Of a stretch of DNA of 54,882 nucleotides, positions 1-9,026 are shown piece after piece. Location: assembly GCA_023667765.1 (NCBI GenBank), contig JAMOZS010000012.1, positions 1 to 54,882 on the forward strand. The letters run 5' to 3'. The translations under genes were made by a program, and so were the position numbers. The notes beneath the pieces were generated by a model, which searched no databases, was not told where the DNA came from, and saw only the letters and a program-made list of their open reading frames with translations. Numbering within the stretch: position 1 is the stretch's first letter; each line of letters begins with the position of its first letter. Source of the stretch: Roseburia sp. GTDB lineage: Bacteria; Bacillota; Clostridia; Lachnospirales; Lachnospiraceae.

Positions 1-85
1 TGTCAATCCTTAGTTATGTCAGTCATAAAGTCAGTAGCCCCCGCATATCTTTGAATATAAGAGAAAAGACCCAAGGAGAATACGG

Positions 86-607
86 ATGAGTGCAAAAACA
101 AAAATTGTAGTACTTCGCATGAAGGAGTTAATTTATACAGGCATCTTCGCCGCGCTTGGTATTCTGTTTGTCATACTGCTTGTCATGATGTTTCTGCCGG
201 ATAAAGACAAGAGCGATGCAGATACCCCTTCCGGCGAAAATTCGGATGCCGCAGCGCCCTCCGACGCCGCCCTCACCAGCTCCGCGTCCCTTTACATACC
301 CGGCATCTACACCACAGAATTAGTATTGGGCGGCCAGACGGTAGATGTGGAGGTCATTGTTGACCACTCGGAAATTACATCCATACGGCTGGTGAATCCA
401 AACGAGGCGGTAACCACCATGTATCCCCTGCTACAGCCCACCCTGGAACACATCGGTACCCAGGTGTATCAGAATCAGTCTCTGGAAGGCATCACCTACG
501 ACGCAGACAGCAAATATACTTCTCTCGTCCTGTTACAGGCTATTCAGAATTCTCTGGATAAAGCACTGATTGAAAACCAACCGCCGGTAAGCGCCGGAGA
601 GGAATAG
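86..607 (+). CDS. Membrane-anchored protein with a degenerate FMN-binding-like domain
   Basis: A 173-residue protein with one membrane segment at about residues 17-37, a low-complexity Asp/Ser/Ala linker (about 40-65) and an extracytoplasmic domain from about 70. The domain begins GIYTTELVLGG and continues DVEVIVDHSEITSIRLV, a pattern like the FMN-binding (FMN_bind) fold of RnfG/NqrC. At the place where that family has its flavin-attachment SGAT motif the protein reads DSKYTS (141-146), so covalent flavinylation is unlikely. The start follows AAGGAG with normal spacing. It is monocistronic and ends in a terminator. Function is unknown; the fold assignment is by eye and moderate. Confidence 0.6.
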   Translation: MSAKTKIVVLRMKELIYTGIFAALGILFVILLVMMFLPDKDKSDADTPSGENSDAAAPSDAALTSSASLYIPGIYTTELVLGGQTVDVEVIVDHSEITSIRLVNPNEAVTTMYPLLQPTLEHIGTQVYQNQSLEGITYDADSKYTSLVLLQAIQNSLDKALIENQPPVSAGEE

Positions 608-624
608 CGCTTCCTTAGAAAAAA

Positions 625-672
625 CTGCCGCACCAGTTGGGAATTTCTTCTCAACCGGGCGGCAATTTTTTT
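625..672 (+). terminator. Intrinsic terminator, probably bidirectional
   Basis: TGCCGCACCAGTTGGGA pairs with TCTCAACCGGGCGGCA with few mismatches, followed by seven T on the plus strand. A run of A on the 5' side gives a T-tract on the minus strand too, so it can end both the upstream plus-strand gene and the convergent nadE transcript. Confidence 0.75.
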
Positions 673-694
673 GATTTCTATGATAGTCGGCTCC

Positions 695-2608
695 TTATCC
701 GAGAGCGTCCAGCTCCTCCAGCCAGATTCTCGCACAGGCGTCCGAGGGCATACGCCAATCCCCCCGGGGCGATAAGGCAACGCTTCCCACCTTGGGGCCG
801 TCCGGCAGACAGGAGCGCTTAAACTGCTGACTGAAAAATCTCCTGTAAAAGGTCTTAAGCCACTTTAATATGGTTTCCTCGTCATAAAGCCCCTTAAAAG
901 CCTTCTTCGCCACACGATACACCTTTGCCGGAGCAAAGCCGCAGCGCAATACATAATACAGATAAAAATCATGCAGCTCATAGGGCCCCACCAAATCCTC
1001 CGTCCTCTGGGCAATCTCGCCGTCCTTCGGGGGGAGAAGCTCCGGGCTCACCGGCGTATCCAGCACATCCAAAAGCACCTCTGTAAGCTCCGCATTGCCG
1101 CAGGTCTGGGCATAATAACTCACCAGATGACGCACCAGCGTCTTGGGCACCCCCCCGTTGACGCCATACATGGACATATGGTCCCCATTATAGGTTGCCC
1201 AGCCCAGCGCCAGCTCCGACATATCCCCGGTGCCAATCACCAGACCGTTCTCCTGATTCGCAATATCCATCAGCACCTGAGTGCGCTCCCTGGCCTGCCC
1301 GTTCTCATAAGTCACGTCATGACGATTGATATCCTGACCAATATCCCTGAAATGCTCGGTCACGGAATTACGGATATCCACCTCCTGCAAGGTGACCTGC
1401 AGAGTTTTTGCCAGCTTACAGGCATTGTCATAGGTTCTGTCGGTTGTGCCAAAGCAGGGCATTGTAATCGCCCGGATTCCTTTCCGGTCAAGTCCCAGCA
1501 TGTCAAAGGCACGCACCGTCACAAGCAGCGCCAGCGTGGAATCCAGGCCTCCGGAAATTCCCAGCACAGCCGTCAAAAGCCCTGTATGCTCATATCGCTT
1601 CTTCAGGCCATAGGACTGAATAGACAGGATTTCCTCACACCGTCTGCTGCGCTTTTCCTCCTCGGCAGGCACGAAGGGAGCCGCCCCAAATCGTCTGGTC
1701 AGGGTAGTCTCCTCCATCTGCAGCGTAAACTCCTGCTTCACATAACGGAGCTTGGGCTTCTTGCCAAAGCTCCCCATTCTTCGCCGCTCATTCACAAGCC
1801 TCTGCACATCGATTTCACTATAGACGCTCTCTCCTATAAAACGCTTTGACTGGGCTAAAACCGTACCGTTCTCCGCAATCATGTTATGCCCGCCAAACAC
1901 CAAATCCTGAGTGGATTCCCCTTCTCCGGCCGATGCGTAAATATAACCGCTAAGCAGCCTTGCGCTGGCTGACTTCACCAGCATTTCCCGGTATTCATCC
2001 TTTCCCACCACCTCGTTGGAGGCCGAAAGATTCACAATTACCGTAGCTCCCATCAACGCATGATTGGTTGCCGGCGGATTCGCCACCCACAAATCCTCGC
2101 AGATTTCGCAGCCCACAGTAAGCTCCGGCAGATTTCTACAGACGAAAAGCTGATTCGTCCCGAACAATACCTCCTGCCCCAATAGTTCCATGGGCTCTGC
2201 CTCGGTATTGCCCTCCGTAAAATGGCGGCCTTCATAAAACTCCGCATAAGCAGGTATATTGGCCTTGGGAACCAGCCCTAAAATCTTTCCGTCCTGCAGC
2301 GCCGCCGCCACATTGTACAACCTTCCCTCTCTCTCCAGCGGAAGTCCCACAAAGACCAGCGCATCATGCCCCACCGTCGCTTCCTCCACTGTCCCCAATG
2401 CCTTCCTGGCCTCCGTAAGCAGCTTTTCCTGCAAAAACAAATCTCCACAGGTATAACCCGTAAGGACAAGCTCAGGGAATACAATCACCTTTGCCTGCTT
2501 TTCATAGGCCTCCTGCAGACATTCGCAGACTGCCTGTCCGTTATACACCGGATCCGCCACTTTAATCTTAGGTGTAATCGCCGCCGCCTTGATAAATCCC
2601 TGCTCCAT
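695..2608 (-). CDS. nadE: Glutamine-dependent NAD+ synthetase
   Basis: Makes NAD+ from nicotinic acid adenine dinucleotide, using ammonia released from glutamine. The 637-residue length fits the two-domain form. The N-terminal nitrilase-type amidase shows Glu in FPELVLTGY (about residue 46), Lys in PKANIPAY and the nucleophile Cys in EICEDLW (about 170). The C-terminal synthetase carries the ATP-pyrophosphatase loop SGGLDS and the TGDMSELALGW segment. The start chosen is the ATG at 2608, preceded by AAGGAG; a 17-codon upstream extension lacks such a site. It is the last gene of a four-gene minus-strand run (COG2426 protein, methyltransferase, Hsp33, NadE). Confidence 0.95.
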   Translation of the reverse strand: MEQGFIKAAAITPKIKVADPVYNGQAVCECLQEAYEKQAKVIVFPELVLTGYTCGDLFLQEKLLTEARKALGTVEEATVGHDALVFVGLPLEREGRLYNVAAALQDGKILGLVPKANIPAYAEFYEGRHFTEGNTEAEPMELLGQEVLFGTNQLFVCRNLPELTVGCEICEDLWVANPPATNHALMGATVIVNLSASNEVVGKDEYREMLVKSASARLLSGYIYASAGEGESTQDLVFGGHNMIAENGTVLAQSKRFIGESVYSEIDVQRLVNERRRMGSFGKKPKLRYVKQEFTLQMEETTLTRRFGAAPFVPAEEEKRSRRCEEILSIQSYGLKKRYEHTGLLTAVLGISGGLDSTLALLVTVRAFDMLGLDRKGIRAITMPCFGTTDRTYDNACKLAKTLQVTLQEVDIRNSVTEHFRDIGQDINRHDVTYENGQARERTQVLMDIANQENGLVIGTGDMSELALGWATYNGDHMSMYGVNGGVPKTLVRHLVSYYAQTCGNAELTEVLLDVLDTPVSPELLPPKDGEIAQRTEDLVGPYELHDFYLYYVLRCGFAPAKVYRVAKKAFKGLYDEETILKWLKTFYRRFFSQQFKRSCLPDGPKVGSVALSPRGDWRMPSDACARIWLEELDALG

Positions 2609-2682
2609 AAAACTCCTTCTTTCCCGTATTTCTGTTCCTATCTTCCGGCTCTGCATCAACGTCCTCCGGCGCTATGATTGAA

Positions 2683-3561
2683 CTAACGCGCCGCCTCGCA
2701 TAGCTGCTCTAACTCTTCCACAGAAAATACATAATTCTTATTACAGAAATGACAGTTCACTTCAATCTCCTTTCCCTCGGAAATCATGTCCTGCAATTCC
2801 TCTCTGCCGATGCTGATTAAAGCCCTTTCCACTCTCTTCTTGTCGCAGCCACAATGGAATCTGACCGGCATCGTATCCGTAACCTCCGGCTGCAGCCCCT
2901 CTAACAGTATTTCCAACAACTGCTCCGGTGTATTCCCTTCATCCAAAATACCGGTAACCGAGTTGACCTTCCTGATATTCTCTTCCAGCCTGCCAATGAC
3001 CGCATCCTCTGCAAAGGGCATCAGCTGTACAATAAAGCCTCCCGCCTGTCTGACCGTATTATCCTTTTCCATAAGCACACCCAGACCCACACAGGAGGGC
3101 ACCTGCTCTGACGCCGCAAAATAATAAGTCAAATCCTCTGCAATCTCTCCGGTCTGTAAGGCGGTCTGCCCCACATAGGGCTCCTTCAGTCCCAAATCCT
3201 TGATGACGCTTAACATACCGTTTCCGATGGCCCCTGATACATCCAGCTTACCCACAGCATTAGCCGGCAGTATCACATCCGGCACATTGGCATAGCCTTT
3301 TACATTTCCCTTGGAATCTGCCGTCACGGTAAGTCCCCGAACCGGCCCGTCTCCCTTTATCTGTAAGGTGAGTATATCCTGATCTCCCTTTAACATACTG
3401 CCCATCATGGCGGCGGCGCTCATAAGCCTGCCCAGCGCCGCAGTAATAACAGGACTTGTATGATGGGCCTGTCTCGCTCTCTCCGCCACGCCCTTTGTGG
3501 TACAGGCAAATGCCCTGATTTGCGCCTCTGCGGCGCTGGCACGCACAATATAATCCGTCAT
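2683..3561 (-). CDS. hslO: Redox-regulated chaperone Hsp33
   Basis: A cytoplasmic holdase that is switched on by oxidation of a zinc-bound cysteine cluster. The 292-residue protein has the usual length, with the Hsp33 core from residue 1 and the C-terminal zinc switch CGC (237-239) followed by CHFC (270-273), the family's CxC...CxxC pattern. GAGG precedes the ATG. It sits 74 bp upstream of nadE and 46 bp downstream of a methyltransferase, so it is probably co-transcribed with both. Confidence 0.95.
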   Translation of the reverse strand: MTDYIVRASAAEAQIRAFACTTKGVAERARQAHHTSPVITAALGRLMSAAAMMGSMLKGDQDILTLQIKGDGPVRGLTVTADSKGNVKGYANVPDVILPANAVGKLDVSGAIGNGMLSVIKDLGLKEPYVGQTALQTGEIAEDLTYYFAASEQVPSCVGLGVLMEKDNTVRQAGGFIVQLMPFAEDAVIGRLEENIRKVNSVTGILDEGNTPEQLLEILLEGLQPEVTDTMPVRFHCGCDKKRVERALISIGREELQDMISEGKEIEVNCHFCNKNYVFSVEELEQLCEAAR

Positions 3562-3607
3562 AAGCTTCCTCGTTTCCTGCCGTCTGTTTTTGCTCTCCGG
3601 CGCAGCT

Positions 3608-4414
3608 TTAAACCTCCCGCTCTTTCCCCTGCTCCCGGGCTACGATATAGACCCGTTCGCTGGTCTCGCTCACCTGACTGCCGGTATCCGCATCCCGGAT
3701 TTCCAATACCTGCAGCCCGGCCTGCTCCACCAACTCCTTCATCTGTTCCGCACGGTAACCTCTTTGTATATGAGTCTCCTGAAAACGCCTAAACAGGTTC
3801 TCCTCTTCCCGTACAAAAACCGTCAAATCATATTCATTGATTTCCCCCTCAGAATCGAAATAATTTTCCCAGATAAAGCTGCAATTCTCCCGGTTTTCGG
3901 CAATTGTCGTATTACCGATTACTTTCTCATACTTATATACTGTATTGAAATCAAAAATAAAAATGCCTCCCGGATATAAATAATTGTTTACCAATCGGAA
4001 GCATTCTATTAACTCATCCTCCTCCAGGATATAATTGACGGAATCACAGACACTAACCACCGTACCCACCGTGCTGTACAGCTCCAGCTCCCGCATATCC
4101 TGAAGCAGATAAAGAATCTCCGCCCCGCTCTTCTCCTTTTTTGCCATGGCTATTTCCAGCATATCCTGAGAAACATCCACGCCAATCATATCATAGCCCC
4201 TGCGATATAACAGCTCCGTAAAAGTACCGGTCCCGCATCCCAAATCCAGCACCAGATTGCGCTCGGACGCCAACACATCTTCGCTATCCCGTTCTGGCTT
4301 TGATACCCCATACTCCTCTATAAAGGATACAATGGTCTCGCACCATTGCTCATAAGGCGTCGCATCCATCAGCTCGTCGTACACTCCGGCAAAATCCAGA
4401 TAACTCTCTGCCAT
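3608..4414 (-). CDS. Class I SAM-dependent methyltransferase
   Basis: A 268-residue Rossmann methyltransferase. The SAM-binding motif I is VLDLGCGTG (about 55-63), with the acidic end of strand 2 at D80 (MIGVD) and a conserved DMRELEL stretch further on. The N-terminal YLDFAGVYDELMD is typical of the small-molecule methyltransferases common in Firmicutes. The substrate cannot be told from sequence. An AAGG-containing ribosome site lies ahead of the ATG, 36 bp after the upstream membrane protein gene; it is probably in the hslO-nadE operon. Confidence 0.85.
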   Translation of the reverse strand: MAESYLDFAGVYDELMDATPYEQWCETIVSFIEEYGVSKPERDSEDVLASERNLVLDLGCGTGTFTELLYRRGYDMIGVDVSQDMLEIAMAKKEKSGAEILYLLQDMRELELYSTVGTVVSVCDSVNYILEEDELIECFRLVNNYLYPGGIFIFDFNTVYKYEKVIGNTTIAENRENCSFIWENYFDSEGEINEYDLTVFVREEENLFRRFQETHIQRGYRAEQMKELVEQAGLQVLEIRDADTGSQVSETSERVYIVAREQGKEREV

Positions 4415-4450
4415 CTTAAAACCTTACCTTTCCTCAGTCCGGCTGCGCCG

Positions 4451-4924
4451 CTAAAACAGCGCTTCCAATGCCCCGAATACACCGGCGCTCACCAGTCCCA
4501 TAATGATACCTGCCAGCACTACTCCCAGAAGCACGGCGATTACGCTCTGCTTAAAATCCATATCCAAAAGACTGGCAGCCAGCGTTCCCGTCCAGGCTCC
4601 TGTGCCCGGCAGCGGTATTCCCACAAACAAAAGCAGCGCCAAAAACAATCCTCTTCCCGCTTTCTCCTGCAGCTTCACGCCGCCCTTATGCCCCTTTTCC
4701 AGACAAAAGGTAAAAAATCTCCCTATGACCGGCTTATCCGCACCCCATTCCAGCACCTTTCTCGCAAAAAAGAAAATAATCGGCACCGGAATCATATTGC
4801 CGATAATACAGATAATATAACTGGGCGCCATGGGCAGGCCAAAAGAAACCGCATAGGGAATGGCGCCCCTTAACTCAATCAACGGCACCATGGAAATCAA
4901 AAAAATAATCAAATACTGCAACAT
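4451..4924 (-). CDS. Small multidrug export family (COG2426) membrane protein
   Basis: A 157-residue hydrophobic protein. The N-terminus MLQYLIIFLISMVPLIELRG, followed by AIPYAV, is the signature start of the COG2426/Sm_multidrug_ex family. A loop VGIPLPGTGAWTG precedes the last two membrane segments. About four membrane helices are visible. The family name comes from annotation rather than firm biochemistry, so a transport role is only tentative. GGGAGA precedes the ATG. It appears to be the first gene of the operon that ends in nadE. Confidence 0.8.
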   Translation of the reverse strand: MLQYLIIFLISMVPLIELRGAIPYAVSFGLPMAPSYIICIIGNMIPVPIIFFFARKVLEWGADKPVIGRFFTFCLEKGHKGGVKLQEKAGRGLFLALLLFVGIPLPGTGAWTGTLAASLLDMDFKQSVIAVLLGVVLAGIIMGLVSAGVFGALEALF

Positions 4925-4978
4925 AACACTTCTCCCATCTTTTTTTCATAATACTATCATATCAGAATCCTGTGGATT

Positions 4979-5104
4979 CTAGTACACGGGCTTTTTTCTT
5001 ATTATAGAATAATCGCCCGGCCCTCCCTTGTCAACCAACTTCTGCCAAAAAATATCCAGTGCAGGAAACCCCTTTTTCAGCGTTTTCTTAACAAAGAAAG
5101 CCAT
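4979..5104 (-). other. Possible small or remnant coding frame in a 319-bp gap
   Basis: The gap 4925-5243 between hisC and the COG2426 gene holds no recognised gene. On the minus strand an open frame reads MAFFVKKTLKKG, then FPALDIFWQKLVDKGG, and ends KKPVY. It stays open for about 33 codons upstream of the ATG with no good start, ending in LLHWVPGTGV. The ATG at 5104 has no visible ribosome binding site. The composition looks protein-like, so this may be a gene remnant. I do not recognise it. Confidence 0.2.
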
Positions 5105-5243
5105 CACACCGGTCCCTGGTACCCAGTGCAACAGCCTTCTGTTCTTTCGTTCTTTCACTATTGTATTTTTGTGTCTCTTCCTATTAAATATTTCGTCTAA
5201 ATATCAGAGAACTTTATAGCATTCGGATATATTTTTTATCATA

Positions 5244-6305
5244 TTACCTCCCGGCATTGACATACTCTGTCAAAAAAGCCGTCAGTCTGTCCATCTGTTC
5301 ATCTGTACCCACCGTTATCCGCAGATACTCGGAAATCCTCGGCTTATCCCAATGACGCACATAAATATTCTCCTTACGCAGCGCCTGGAATATCTCTGTT
5401 CCCGAAATGCTTTCATGGGCGGCAAAGACAAAATTAGCCTGCGAATCCGGAAAATGAAAACCCAAAGCCGAAAGCTCCTTCTTGAATCGCTCTCTGGTAG
5501 CGATAATCTTTGCCGTTGTCTCCTTAAAATAAACGTCATCCTTCACCGCCTCCACCCCTAATGCCTGGGACGGCAGATTCATCGTATACGAATTAAAGGA
5601 AAATTTTACATCCTTCAAAAAGCTAATCAGCCTCTCGTTTCCGATACAAAAGCCGATTCGCAGACCGGCCATTGCCCTCGACTTGGAAAAGGTCTGTACA
5701 ATCAACAGATTATCATAGCGCTCCAAAAGAGGCAGCGCGCTTTTCCCGCCAAAATCAATATAAGCCTCATCCACTATTACCACCACATCCTGATTGGCCT
5801 TTATGATTTCCTCCACCTGATCCAAAGGCTCATATATGCCGGTGGGCGCATTGGGATTCGGAAAAATCACGCCCCCGTTAGGTTGTCCGTAATCCCGAGG
5901 ATTGATTTTCCAATTCTCGTCCAGAGGACAGGTTTTATAGGGAATCCGATAAAGCTCCGCCCATACGTCATAAAAGGAATAGGTGATATCAGGAAACAAA
6001 ATCGGCTTATCACTGTTAAAAAAGGTCATAAACGCCATGGCCAATACATCATCCGAGCCCACCCCCACAAATACCTGAGAAGGCTTTACCTGATAATATT
6101 CCGCCAAAGCCTCTGTCAGCGGAGCCACCTGCGAATTGGGATACAATCTCAACGCATGATAATCCAGCTGCGCCGCCGCCCTCTCTACTCCCGGTGCCGG
6201 CGGATAAGGGCACTCATTGGTATTGAGCTTTATGATATCCTTCCCATCGGGCTGCTCACCCGCCACATAGGGCACAACCCTACGAACATTTTCTTCCCAT
6301 CTCAT
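5244..6305 (-). CDS. hisC: Histidinol-phosphate aminotransferase
   Basis: A PLP-dependent fold type I aminotransferase that makes histidinol phosphate in histidine synthesis; some members also act on aromatic keto acids. The 353 residues fit the family. Motifs: KLNTNECPYPP near 26-36 (substrate end), NPNAPTG (150-156), DEAY (179-182), catalytic Lys in TFSKSRAMAGLRIGF (K208), and R near the C-terminus in EYLRITVG. No other his gene is in the window, so it is outside any his operon. It lies 40 bp after a glycosyltransferase gene on the same strand. Confidence 0.9.
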   Translation of the reverse strand: MRWEENVRRVVPYVAGEQPDGKDIIKLNTNECPYPPAPGVERAAAQLDYHALRLYPNSQVAPLTEALAEYYQVKPSQVFVGVGSDDVLAMAFMTFFNSDKPILFPDITYSFYDVWAELYRIPYKTCPLDENWKINPRDYGQPNGGVIFPNPNAPTGIYEPLDQVEEIIKANQDVVVIVDEAYIDFGGKSALPLLERYDNLLIVQTFSKSRAMAGLRIGFCIGNERLISFLKDVKFSFNSYTMNLPSQALGVEAVKDDVYFKETTAKIIATRERFKKELSALGFHFPDSQANFVFAAHESISGTEIFQALRKENIYVRHWDKPRISEYLRITVGTDEQMDRLTAFLTEYVNAGR

Positions 6306-6345
6306 TTTTCATCTGTCCTCTTCTCTATCATCATTATTTTATGTC

Positions 6346-7359
6346 TCATCCTCCAAGCTCCGATAAAGCCTGTTGATATTGAGCTGCCTGCTCCGGCATA
6401 TGCAGCGCTCGATAACATCTGACCAGCCCCTCCAGAGGTTCCTTCCCGGCGCTAGTCAGCTTGAGTATCGGAGTCGTTTCATAAACCGCATTATAATACC
6501 ATATAACAGCCTCGTCAGGATTACCCATGGCCTCATAAAAGCTTCCCAGTTCACAGCATACCTCAGAACAACCTTCCGCAGCAATTATCTTTGTGGTATA
6601 CCTGAAAAAGTTCAGCATATCATCCGCCAGCCGGGCGGCCCTGGCCGCCACCAGACATGCTTCCATGATTTCATCGCTGTCCCGCTCCGTATCCGATGCG
6701 GAGGCCTGAAAGAAGTCTGCGGCTTCCAGAAAATCCTCCTTCTCTCCTGCCATATACAATTCTCTGGCATACATATGATGGAGCCGCTTATCCAGCCGGA
6801 TCCCCCGGGCCGTATGCCTCCTGAAATTTGCCAAATCCCGGGCGGCATGGCTTTCCTCCTGCATATGCGTAATAACGATATCGCTGTCATAGATTACCGG
6901 ATTCGTCCGTACGGTTTCATGGATGGGCCCCTCCCACACGAATTCCCTCTGTCGCTTAAACAGCTTCGGGCGATACTCTTCATCAAAATTATAAACCGAA
7001 CCATGCTGAAGCTGATTGCCATACTTCATCTGAACCAGCTCAATCTCAGGCAGCAGATTTTCTTTCAGCACACGAAAGCGCTCTCTGTTTTCCGGATTCA
7101 ATACCTCGTCCGCATCCGCTGAATAAATGTACTCCCTCGTAGCCTTGGAAAAGGCATAATTCCTTGCTGCGCTGAAATCATCCGTCCATTCAAAATCATA
7201 AATTTTATCCGTATAACGGGCTGCAATCTCCTTAGTCCTGTCTGTGGAACCGGTGTCTACAATAATCATTTCCTCCACCAAATCCGCCACAGTATCCAGA
7301 CAGCGCGCCAATATTCTCTCTTCATTTTTTACTATCATACACAATGATATTGTTATCAT
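6346..7359 (-). CDS. Family 2 glycosyltransferase with C-terminal helical-repeat tail
   Basis: A 337-residue protein. The N-terminal GT-A domain reads MITISLCMIVKNEERILARC, with VDTGSTD (about 34-40) for nucleotide-sugar binding and a DxD-type ADADE (81-85). After about residue 200 the sequence becomes helical and tetratricopeptide-like (for example CCELGSFYEAMGNPDEAVIW). This matches the bacterial SunS-like/WaaE-type glycosyltransferases that modify lipids, peptides or glycans; the acceptor is unknown. The start is the ATG at 7359, preceded by GGGAGG; a longer upstream frame overlaps the ABC ATPase gene and is not coding. hisC follows 40 bp later. Confidence 0.85.
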   Translation of the reverse strand: MITISLCMIVKNEERILARCLDTVADLVEEMIIVDTGSTDRTKEIAARYTDKIYDFEWTDDFSAARNYAFSKATREYIYSADADEVLNPENRERFRVLKENLLPEIELVQMKYGNQLQHGSVYNFDEEYRPKLFKRQREFVWEGPIHETVRTNPVIYDSDIVITHMQEESHAARDLANFRRHTARGIRLDKRLHHMYARELYMAGEKEDFLEAADFFQASASDTERDSDEIMEACLVAARAARLADDMLNFFRYTTKIIAAEGCSEVCCELGSFYEAMGNPDEAVIWYYNAVYETTPILKLTSAGKEPLEGLVRCYRALHMPEQAAQYQQALSELGG

Positions 7360-7417
7360 CCGAAACCTCCCGCACCGGGGTTCTTCCCGGAACTGCCCCG
7401 TCAAGCGACAAATTCCC

Positions 7418-8140
7418 CTACAAAACCTTCGACAGAAACTCCCTAAGCCTTGGGCTCCTGGGATTTGCAAAAAAATCCTGAGGAGTATTTTCCTCCATAA
7501 TATTACCGCCGTCCATAAAGAGCACCTTCGTGCCGACTTCCCTGGCAAAACCCATCTCATGAGTTACCACCACCATAGTCATGCCGCTCTCCGCCAGCTC
7601 CTTCATGACCTCCAAAACCTCTCCCACCATTTCGGGGTCCAGCGCGGAGGTGGGCTCGTCAAACAACATCACCTTGGGATTCATCGCCAGCGAACGCACA
7701 ATAGCGATTCGCTGCTTCTGACCGCCGCTCAGAGAACTGGGATAGGCGTCCGCTTTTTCCTCCAGTCCCACGCGCCTCAACAATCTCAGGGCATTTTCCT
7801 TTGCCTCTTCCTCTCCCATAATTTTAAGCTTCGTAGGAGACAGAATAATATTGTCCAGAATCGTAAGGTTATGAAACAGATTAAAGTGCTGAAACACCAT
7901 ACCCATATGCCGACGCACTTCATTGATATTCGTTTTCCTATCCGTAATCAGCTGACCGTCAAACCATATTTCCCCGCTTGTGGGCTGCTCCAACAGATTC
8001 AGACAGCGAAGGAAGGTACTCTTTCCCGAACCGGAGGGGCCTACCACCACAATTTTTTCTCCCGGATTGATATGGTAATTCACGCCCTGCAGAACAAGAT
8101 TATGCCCAAATTTTTTATGTAAATCCTTAACGGTTATCAC
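7418..8140 (-). CDS. Polar amino acid ABC transporter ATP-binding protein
   Basis: The 240-residue ATPase of a polar amino acid importer (GlnQ/HisP class). Walker A GPSGSGKS (34-41), Q-loop VFQHFNLF (Q84), signature LSGGQ (137-141) followed by KQR, Walker B VMLFDEP with catalytic E162, and the switch His in VVTHEMGFA are all present. It overlaps the permease gene by 14 bp, so the two are translationally coupled. The substrate is not determined by the ATPase. Confidence 0.95.
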   Translation of the reverse strand: MITVKDLHKKFGHNLVLQGVNYHINPGEKIVVVGPSGSGKSTFLRCLNLLEQPTSGEIWFDGQLITDRKTNINEVRRHMGMVFQHFNLFHNLTILDNIILSPTKLKIMGEEEAKENALRLLRRVGLEEKADAYPSSLSGGQKQRIAIVRSLAMNPKVMLFDEPTSALDPEMVGEVLEVMKELAESGMTMVVVTHEMGFAREVGTKVLFMDGGNIMEENTPQDFFANPRSPRLREFLSKVL

Positions 8141-8825
8141 TCCTGCGCAGCCTCCCTTCCAGCTTTCCTAACAAGATTGTCAGTATCTTAATAACGATAA
8201 AATAAACGACAGCCGCACCCATAAGAGGTACAAAAGCGTCAAAGGTCAGCGAGCTGATTTTATTGGCCACACGGGTCAAATCGCTCAACGCCACATAACC
8301 CACAATAGCCGTTTCTTTTATCAGCACAATAAACTCATTGACCAGAGGGGGCAATACATTCTTAAATGCCTGGGGTATAACAATATAACGCATCGTCTGG
8401 AAATTGCTTAACCCCAAAGAACGCCCTGCCTCCGTCTGACCCTTATCCACGGCCAGTATACCTGCCCGGACAATCTCCGCCACATACGCTCCGGAGTTAA
8501 TGCCGAAGGTAACGCTCGCTACCAGTATGCCATTCTTACACTTGGCAAACACCACAAACCACATAATCAAAAGCTGCAGCACCGAAGGCGTTCCCCGTAT
8601 AATATCGATATAAATATTCGCTATATGGGCAAAAAACGTAGGCCTGCCATTTCTCCTTTTCGACAGCTTCATAAACGCCGTTACCGTACCCAGAAGCACT
8701 CCTATCACCGCGGCAAATACCGCTACCTCCATGGTTACGCCGAAACCTTCCAGATATAGTTTCCATCTGTCCTCTTTGATAAAGGCCGCATAAATTTTCT
8801 GCCCGACACTTTCAAACCAACTCAT
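8127..8825 (-). CDS. Polar amino acid ABC transporter permease
   Basis: A 232-residue membrane permease of the HisM/GlnP class. It has about five membrane helices, a first helix near 25-48 ([20 protein letters not shown]), the conserved segment [14 protein letters not shown], and the cytoplasmic EAA loop [20 protein letters not shown], which contacts the ATPase. GAGGAAAGA precedes the ATG. It is separated from the upstream binding-protein gene by about 200 bp that contain a strong terminator hairpin. Confidence 0.93.
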   Translation of the reverse strand: MSWFESVGQKIYAAFIKEDRWKLYLEGFGVTMEVAVFAAVIGVLLGTVTAFMKLSKRRNGRPTFFAHIANIYIDIIRGTPSVLQLLIMWFVVFAKCKNGILVASVTFGINSGAYVAEIVRAGILAVDKGQTEAGRSLGLSNFQTMRYIVIPQAFKNVLPPLVNEFIVLIKETAIVGYVALSDLTRVANKISSLTFDAFVPLMGAAVVYFIVIKILTILLGKLEGRLRRSDNR

Positions 8826-8927
8826 TCTTTCCTCATTTCTGCACCGCTCTCACACCTGTTATCCCTATCTGCACCGCGGCGCGGACACCTGTCCGTCTAC
8901 AATCATACGCAACTATGCTTATCATAC

Positions 8928-8962
8928 CAAAAAGAGGATAATGACACAAGTCATTATCCTCT
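8928..8962 (-). terminator. Intrinsic terminator inside the ABC transporter operon
   Basis: A perfect 13-bp stem, AGAGGATAATGAC paired with GTCATTATCCTCT around an ACAA loop (8933-8962), is followed on the minus strand by five T. It stands between the binding-protein gene and the permease/ATPase genes. Partial read-through would give more binding protein than membrane complex. Confidence 0.85.
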
Positions 8963-9026
8963 AAGTTTTTATATCATAGGTAACTGAACCTATTGTCAAA
9001 CGACTGAAACCTGTCTTTGCCTGCTC

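Noticed and set aside
971-1849. A 292-codon plus-strand open frame
   Set aside because: It lies entirely inside nadE on the opposite strand, has an unlikely His/Gln/Leu-rich composition and no ribosome site; it is a shadow of the real gene.
5028-5219. A 63-codon plus-strand frame in the hisC gap
   Set aside because: No ribosome site and Ser/Phe-rich composition typical of the antisense of a coding-like stretch; the minus-strand frame looks more protein-like.
7360-7560. An N-terminal extension of the glycosyltransferase
   Set aside because: It overlaps the ABC ATPase gene in another frame. The ATG at 7359 has its own GGGAGG and begins exactly at the GT-A domain.
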